Assembly: GCA_011033025.1 (NCBI GenBank)
Contig: WFMF01000119.1
Location: forward strand, 372,001-436,000
Direction: 5' to 3'
Source of the DNA: Beroe forskalii
Lineage: Eukaryota; Ctenophora; Nuda; Beroida; Beroidae
DNA: 64,000 bases
Under the pieces are notes generated by a model. The model had not been told where the DNA came from and did not search any database. It was given only the letters and a program-made list of their open reading frames with translations. Below, one piece after another: positions 58,791 through 64,000 of the stretch (position 1 is the first letter of the stretch; each line of letters opens with the position of its first letter). Both the position numbers and the translations under genes were made by a program.

Positions 58791-59745
58791 CCCACACAGT
58801 TCACTCAGCCGACTGTACAGGAAACTGTGCGAAGGGTTAAATGAGGAGCTGCTCATTGCAGCGAAGATTGTTTTTCACATGAAATTGTAGCAATACTATC
58901 ATTATGGGTATCATGCAATCAAAATTGTTAAACCATGGACTGATGTTTTCACAGATCAGAATCACCCCGTTTTACTGATAAACTAATCAATACCAACACG
59001 GTGCGACCTACTTATTGACCAACCCAGAAATTAGATATTCGCCGCTATCTAAATAATGAGCAACGCACAATTACACCGAGCTCTTGATCAGTTACATGAC
59101 ATGTCAATCTTTCCAAACTATTCGATCGTTGATATTAATGGTAATACACTTACACAAAAATTATTTCTGTAGACTAAGTTAATCTGTCCTGAATTATGAG
59201 GAATTTGTCGAAATGATCTTCATACATGCATGAAAGTAGAGACTCATTGAATTTAGTAATTTACACCATCTGCGTGATCAAAGGCAGCATGATAAGAGAG
59301 AACTGAGAAGCAAAGAATTTGGCCTAAATGTTATTGCCACTACAATTCTTTGATTAGACAACACAGGATCACTGGAATTTCCTGATGAATAACGAGGATC
59401 GAGCATTTGGCCAGCAAGGAACATGCACAAGATACTGAATACTCAATGGGCAGTACGCCTTTTCATGGGAGCACAGAAACAAAAACATTCCGCAAACTCA
59501 CAAGTAATGCAGCAATTTCTATGCTGAATGTGCATTGTACCGCACAGAATTGTCATTCATGACAGTTGACAAAATTGACTTTCCCAAAATTCAACGAAAG
59601 CGAGAGGCCCGTGTGACAAAAATTAAGATAAAAATGTATTTTTCAAAACATTCCAATGCACTATAAAAAGAAATTGATAGCATTCAAAAAGGTACTAATG
59701 CAAAAAAACATGATTTGAAACATCAAAAACGTTGAGATTTCCCAG
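58791..59745. other. Region downstream of ACSBG, no gene seen
   Basis: AT-rich sequence without a recognised exon; the ACSBG 3' UTR should begin at its upper end. Confidence 0.35.
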
Positions 59746-62700
59746 TTATTGATAACCCAAAACATTGTTTTGTGCATTTTTAAGTACATTTTTCGCATCA
59801 TCAGCAGAAAGTTTGTCCGTTTGTGTGAGTGTTTGTCCAGCGTTGGAATATGGGGGAGGAGGGGCCTCCTTTTCTGGAAGCTCTGGAGTGGTCTCCTCCT
59901 GAAACGAAACACACGTCCCCAGTCCAGGGCAGTGGGCCCTCCCATCAACTATTCAACTTATCATGCATGGGGATAAGGAATTGATAAAACGTCCAACTAC
60001 ACGCAGTGCGCGGTCTGATAAGGCTGCTGACACCAAAGTTGGAAAAGAAAAAATCCATGCAGGCCGCAGGGTAGTATGTAGGGTGGTATGCAGGGTGGTA
60101 TGAAGGGACAAAGGGTGTTATGCAGGGTGGTCTCTCTGTATGTACTCACGGGGTAGGGGGTGGGTGGTATGCCCTATGTAGGGTGGTATGTAGGATGGTA
60201 TGCAGGGTGGTATTTCTGTACTCACAGGGTAGGGGGGAGGGGGTGTGTGGTCTGAATTAGGGGGCGGTGGCATCATCTCATCCTCATACATCTCATTGAT
60301 GATGTCCGCGTATTTGCTCATCACTACACGTCTCTTGAGCTTCAGAGTGGGACCTAGCTCCCCACCAGGGATGGAGAAGTCTTCCGGCAGGATCCGGAAT
60401 TTCTGAGAAAAATTAATAATTTAAGAGGAATCCAGAATTTCTGATTGAGCTGAAATTACGCTAATTTTAAGGGGTTTTGAAATAAAGCTCTATCAAATCA
60501 CCAATAACCCAATGAATTCAAGACTAACAAATCAAATAAGAGTTCTGCTGTTTTCACCTGAATTTTAGAAGCATTGCTGACAGCCTGCTTGTTTGCTTCC
60601 TGTACTGCTCTTTTGATGTGATTCAACACTACGGGGTCCATCAGGGCTTCTGAAACTGAACCAGGAACAAGTGAGTATTTGAAAACCATCAATAGCTTGT
60701 ATCAAGAACCAGTTTTAACTGTACGTGTAGAGTGTATACTGTACACTGTAGGGTATGAAAAGCACTGCTCCACCCACCGGTTCTGCTAGTCCTCCCAACT
60801 CCTGGCACTGTAAACTGTATACTGTATTATACACTGCAAAGTATACACTACATTACACTGTACACTCTGTAGTGTACAGTGTAAATTGTACACTGTACAT
60901 TGTACAATATAAAACTCACCAGTTCTACTCGTGCTTCCTAATTTCTGGCACTGATCCAGGGATATCCAGTCCAGTTCGTCAGTAGGTTCGAGTGTCTGTA
61001 CAATGTACAGTGTACATTGTACAATGTGCAATGTACCCTGTATACTATACAGTATACTGTGTACAGTGTACAGAGTGCAGTATAAAACTCACCAGTTCTA
61101 CTCGTGCTGCCTAGTTTCTGGCACTGGTCCAGGGATATCCAGTCCAGTTCGTCAGTAGGTTCGAGTGTCTCGCTGATTACACAGCGCAGGGTGCAGACCA
61201 AGGAAAGGAACTTCTTCTTGTCTCCTACTACCATGCAGTTACTCACCAGAGGCGCGAACTGTTTCACCTGTCCAAAAATCATCAAAAGTGGTGATTTTCA
61301 AATTTCAACTGCTCTTTTAGGAGTTAAGAACTGACCTTGTCTGTTGATTGTAAACTGCTCGCTGTACACTGTACAGTGTACAGTGTACAGTGTACACTAT
61401 AGTATACACTATACAGCGTATACCTACTTAATACTGTATGGTTACACTGTATAGTGTACCTATACACTATATACACTTTAAACTGTATACACTATACACT
61501 ACATACCTTGTCCTCGATGGGAATAGGGGCGATGTTTTCACCCCCCGCTGTGATGATTATCTCTTTAATCCTGCCAGTGATGGTCAGGAAGCAATTCTTA
61601 TCCAGCTTCCCAATGTCGCCCGAGTGTAGCCACCCATCTGCGAGACATTGTGTGTAAAAAGGTTCAAAACTAACTTGTTTCTGGGAACATCCGCACAAAA
61701 ATTTTGCTAAAAAGATGTGAGGCGGTTATTGTCACATAGAAGGGTGCATCTGTGACCGCGTGTTTCGCGTGCTCTTGTCACAGAAGGTCCTATGGCCTTG
61801 TATTTACCCTTGTCGATGGCGGCGTTGGTCTGTTCCTCGTCATGCATGTATCCCATGAAGATATGTCTGCCTCTGTAGCAGATCTCTCCATTTCCGTCCC
61901 GGTCCGGACTCTCGATCTTAATCTCCGAGCCGGGGATGCTCTTACCCGCGCTCCCTGACTTGTGCTGACCTGGGATGACAAGGAGGACACGAGGGGTTAG
62001 TGACTTGTTCTGGCCAGTCAATCGATCAGTGAGTGAGTGGGTAAGTGAGAGAAATGCTTGAAAAGTGTGGAAATTCTCCATCAAATCAAACTGTTCAACG
62101 TCACAATTTACTGCACAGTGCGACATTTCAACCGCCCATTTCTCGTGGGCGTTTGTCTGTTCCTCGACACCACCGTCGAAGGAGAGATGGTCTGCCTCCC
62201 AGCACTCCTCTCATCCCGTAAATCTCATACACTGGGATATCAAGGGTGCAGGGCCGGGTGGTATGCAGGGTGGTATACAGGGTGGTATGCAGGGTGGTAT
62301 GCAGGGCCGGGTGGTATGCAGGGTGGTATACAGGGTGGTATGCAGGGTGGTATGCAGGGTGGTATGCAGTGTGGTGTGCAGGGTGGTATACAGGGTGGTA
62401 TGCAGTGTGGTATGTAGGGTCGTATGACCCTGACACCTACCGTCGAAGGAGAGGGTCTGTGGTCCGGAGCACTCCGACATCCCGTAAATCTCGTACACTG
62501 GTATGTCAAGACTCTGGAAGAAGGCTACCGTTTCCTGTGTGATGGGGGCCGCAGCCGACGCCTGGAAAATGTGATGTCATCAAAGGCAGTCTGGAGCCAA
62601 GTAATTGTAGCAATAATCTTGGGAAAAATAAATAAGTCTCGATTATCTGATGTTTTGGCTTGAAATCCAAAAGGGCACACATCTAACGAATCTAATACGG

Positions 62701-62763
62701 TGAATCACCTGTAAAATGCATCTGTCCAGGCCAAGAATCTGTTTGATTTTGTTGAACACCAAC
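59746..62763 (-). CDS. ACSBG: Bubblegum-type long-chain acyl-CoA synthetase, C-terminal half
   Basis: ACSBG enzymes use ATP and CoA to activate long- and very-long-chain fatty acids. Exons, minus strand, all phases consistent: 62709-62763, 62441-62561, 61808-61969, 61507-61637, 61093-61267, 60558-60655, 60226-60402, 59746-59898 (TAA). Motifs in order: [27 protein letters not shown] (adenylate-forming family A5-type motif, as YGxSE); [30 protein letters not shown] (the ATP-binding Asp in SGD); [19 protein letters not shown] (hinge and A8 region); [51 protein letters not shown] with the C-terminal catalytic Lys region. A proline-rich tail follows (PPPPYP, then PPPPYS). The N-terminal half, with the P-loop-like motif, is not found in the remaining 1.2 kb. 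Confidence 0.88.
60058..60220. repeat. GGGTGGTATGCA minisatellite near ACSBG exon 60226-60402
   Basis: Irregular 12-bp units GGTGGTATGCAG/GGTGGTATGTAG. The same unit forms 62240-62425. Between units at about 60144-60170 lies a copy of the exon tail with its GTGAGTAC donor. Confidence 0.8.
60774..60811 (-). repeat. Third, decayed copy of the 61093-61267 exon tail
   Basis: The minus strand reads TGCCAGGAGTTGGGAGGACT and onward, aligning with the exon's TGCCAGAAACTAGGCAGCAC. The donor position reads GGTGGG. Confidence 0.5.
60820..61500. repeat. TGTACAGTGTACA / GTATAC repeat fields
   Basis: Short palindromic words (TGTACAGTGTACA, CTATACAGTATAC) occur in three fields, 60720-60910, 61000-61080 and 61350-61500, all in ACSBG introns and flanking the exon-tail copies. 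Confidence 0.8.
60918..60998 (-). repeat. Duplicate of the 3' half of ACSBG exon 61093-61267 with donor
   Basis: Encodes [20 protein letters not shown] like the real exon, with only silent changes apparent, and keeps the ACTG|GTGAGT donor. It lacks the exon's 5' half and a clear acceptor, so it is a partial exon copy in the following intron. Confidence 0.9.
62168..62245 (-). repeat. Duplicate of the 3' half of ACSBG exon 62441-62561 with donor
   Basis: Reads [10 protein letters not shown] like the exon, then loses frame by one base; the end TCTCCTTCGACG is followed by GTGGTG where the real donor is GTAGGT. It lies in the following intron. Confidence 0.85.
62240..62425. repeat. GGGTGGTATGCA minisatellite between exon copy and ACSBG exon
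   Basis: About 12 units of GTGGTATGCAGG/GTGGTATACAGG. Multiple frames are open (HPAYHTAYHP type), all artefacts. Confidence 0.9.
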
Positions 62764-62813
62764 CTGCATTTTGTAGTGATTTTCAATACATAAAATAATC
62801 AAGTGGTGTCTCG

Positions 62814-62979
62814 ACCTTTTGAGGCACGGCGTTTAACGCCGCGCTTTGGTACTTTTCTCCGGCGCGTTACAGCGCGCAAATACACTTTCTATGCAAAATA
62901 TAGTAAAGCCCATTTACGCGCTATCATGAGCCCAGCCAAGCGCGGCGTAATACGCCGCGCCTCAAAAGGTCGAGACACC
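62814..62979. mobile_element. 166-bp MITE, TGGTGTCTCGACCTTTTGAG ends
   Basis: Left TGGTGTCTCGACCTTTTGAG and the inverse right end extend to about 40 bp of inverted homology containing GCGGCGT and ACGCCGCG. Same family as 55731-56134. It lies just upstream of the first visible ACSBG exon. Confidence 0.85.
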
Positions 62980-63850
62980 AGGGTTGTAATAATTCTCATT
63001 TTACATAACACGGAGCACAGCATGTAATTAAACAATGAGCATAACATGGGTGGAGTGATCCGTGACGATTGAGTTCTGAGATTAGTAGACATCATGTACA
63101 TGTAGTTCAAGAAGGCATCATAAAATTACCATTTGACTCAACCACAATATGGTGATAGGCAAAATTATCGTCAGCCAAGTCTTCCTCCTTTTTTCCTATG
63201 TTGAGTTTGATATGAACGTGACATGAAATGAAAATTTGGCCAAAACATCTAGAGGAATTTTGGAATAACATTAAGATATCATAATATCGTGTCAAGTGAC
63301 ATTTAAACACAGCTCAGCAGTTATTTTAGCATGCTTCAAAATGTACACACATATGACATACAATAACGGCATTTATTCTTAAGAAACTTATAGCGAGTCT
63401 AGAAACAGCTTATTGTATGATTTAGAAAAGAATGTTCCATTTCATTAATTCGTCAAATTTTCAAAAAATTCGCAGCTTTGTGGCAAACTAGTGACAATAA
63501 TAAGCTTATAAGCAAAATACAATAGTTGTGTATACACATTTGAATGAAAAAAACATCAAAATTTTTCAAAGGTAAATGAAACTTGAAGAATCGGTATAAA
63601 CTGAATTGTGACTCTTTTCAATAAAAACGAAATGCTTCAAGCACAAAAGATTTTTTGAACATAACATATGCACATAAAATGTACATCCTATAACTTTATT
63701 AGAGCAGCCGATAAAACGACAATAACAAACGAAAATACAACATTCATTGCTCCCACAGCAAATTGACCAGGGCCCAGAATGCACGACGACCGTTTTGCTG
63801 TATGTATTCCCCAGCACAATAAGGAGTGTAAAGATTCGGCAGCCAGTAAT
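62980..63850. other. No gene recognised
   Basis: AT-rich sequence, expected to be an ACSBG intron. No exon with ACSBG motifs was found. Confidence 0.4.
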
Positions 63851-63854
63851 CAGA

Positions 63855-63975
63855 AGGCCTACCTAGTACCTACCTACCTACCTACCTTATCAGAGGGCCC
63901 ATCAGAAGGCCTACCTGTTTACCTAATCTGATGGTATGAGAGTTGACGTCTGCTCTAGAAAAGCAGACGTCCACC
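63855..63975. repeat. (CTAC)n microsatellite and hairpin
   Basis: CTACCTACCTACCTAC with flanking repeats of ATCAGA(A/G)GGCC. GACGTCTGCT and AGCAGACGTC at 63945-63971 form a 10-bp stem around a 7-nt loop. Confidence 0.7.
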
Positions 63976-64000
63976 ATAGCATTATCAGAGGAGGAATTTG

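Noticed and set aside
62128..62509. Histidine/proline/tyrosine-rich frames (HPAYHTAYHP type)
   Set aside because: Products of the GGTGGTATGCAG minisatellite.

Overview
The window is eukaryotic nuclear DNA from a metazoan, probably a marine invertebrate. The animal assignment rests on gene content read from translated exons: nucleolin, a TPX2-like fragment, a PQ-loop protein of the SLC66A3 type, ninein, and a bubblegum-type acyl-CoA synthetase (ACSBG). All have GT-AG introns. The species cannot be fixed. There is no operon structure, prokaryotic signal or CRISPR array. Much of the window is repeat and transposon DNA.

Layout. 1-3490: CACCTG minisatellite, a decayed TPX2-like fragment and unassigned repeats. 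3491-11164 (+): nucleolin, seven exons; its second intron carries a 3.85-kb TA-flanked inverted-repeat element. 11165-16440: mostly featureless, with a doubtful small exon near 12.3 kb. 16452-17296: 27-bp GC-rich satellite. 17297-23422: a 6.1-kb terminal-inverted-repeat (TIR) element made largely of tandem repeats. 23702-26105 (-): decayed CR1/L2-type LINE split by a TA-flanked MITE. 27921-28666 (-): SLC66A3-like gene. 31127-46301 (+): N-terminal half of a ninein gene with a 7-kb intron that holds a plausible alternative promoter and first exon; a small secreted Cys-rich protein gene (43814-44564, -) lies in a later intron. 46717-55321: a second, 8.6-kb copy of the big TIR element, directly after the last visible ninein exon. 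55322-58100: short hairpin elements and tRNA-like Pol III promoters. 58150-58676 (-): two exons of an unrecognised gene or alternative 3' end. 59746-62763 (-): C-terminal half of ACSBG. 62764-64000: a MITE and unassigned sequence.

Most distinctive observations: (1) a family of large TIR elements whose interior is a mosaic of satellites, one a 40-bp repeat without stops in any forward frame; (2) exon tails plus their splice donors copied into the following introns of ACSBG, at least three times; (3) a 387-nt, stop-free, phase-neutral GT-AG segment inside a nucleolin exon (exitron-like); (4) a MITE abutting the splice acceptor of a ninein EF-hand exon; (5) a 47-bp element with TIRs and a perfect 8-bp target duplication. 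Several stretches (about 6.24-7.77 kb, 51.0-51.5 kb, and +1/-1 frame shifts in nucleolin and ninein) look like consensus-quality problems and limit some calls.

The genes do not form a pathway. Nucleolin acts in the nucleolus, TPX2 and ninein at spindle and centrosome, SLC66A3 in membranes, ACSBG in lipid activation.
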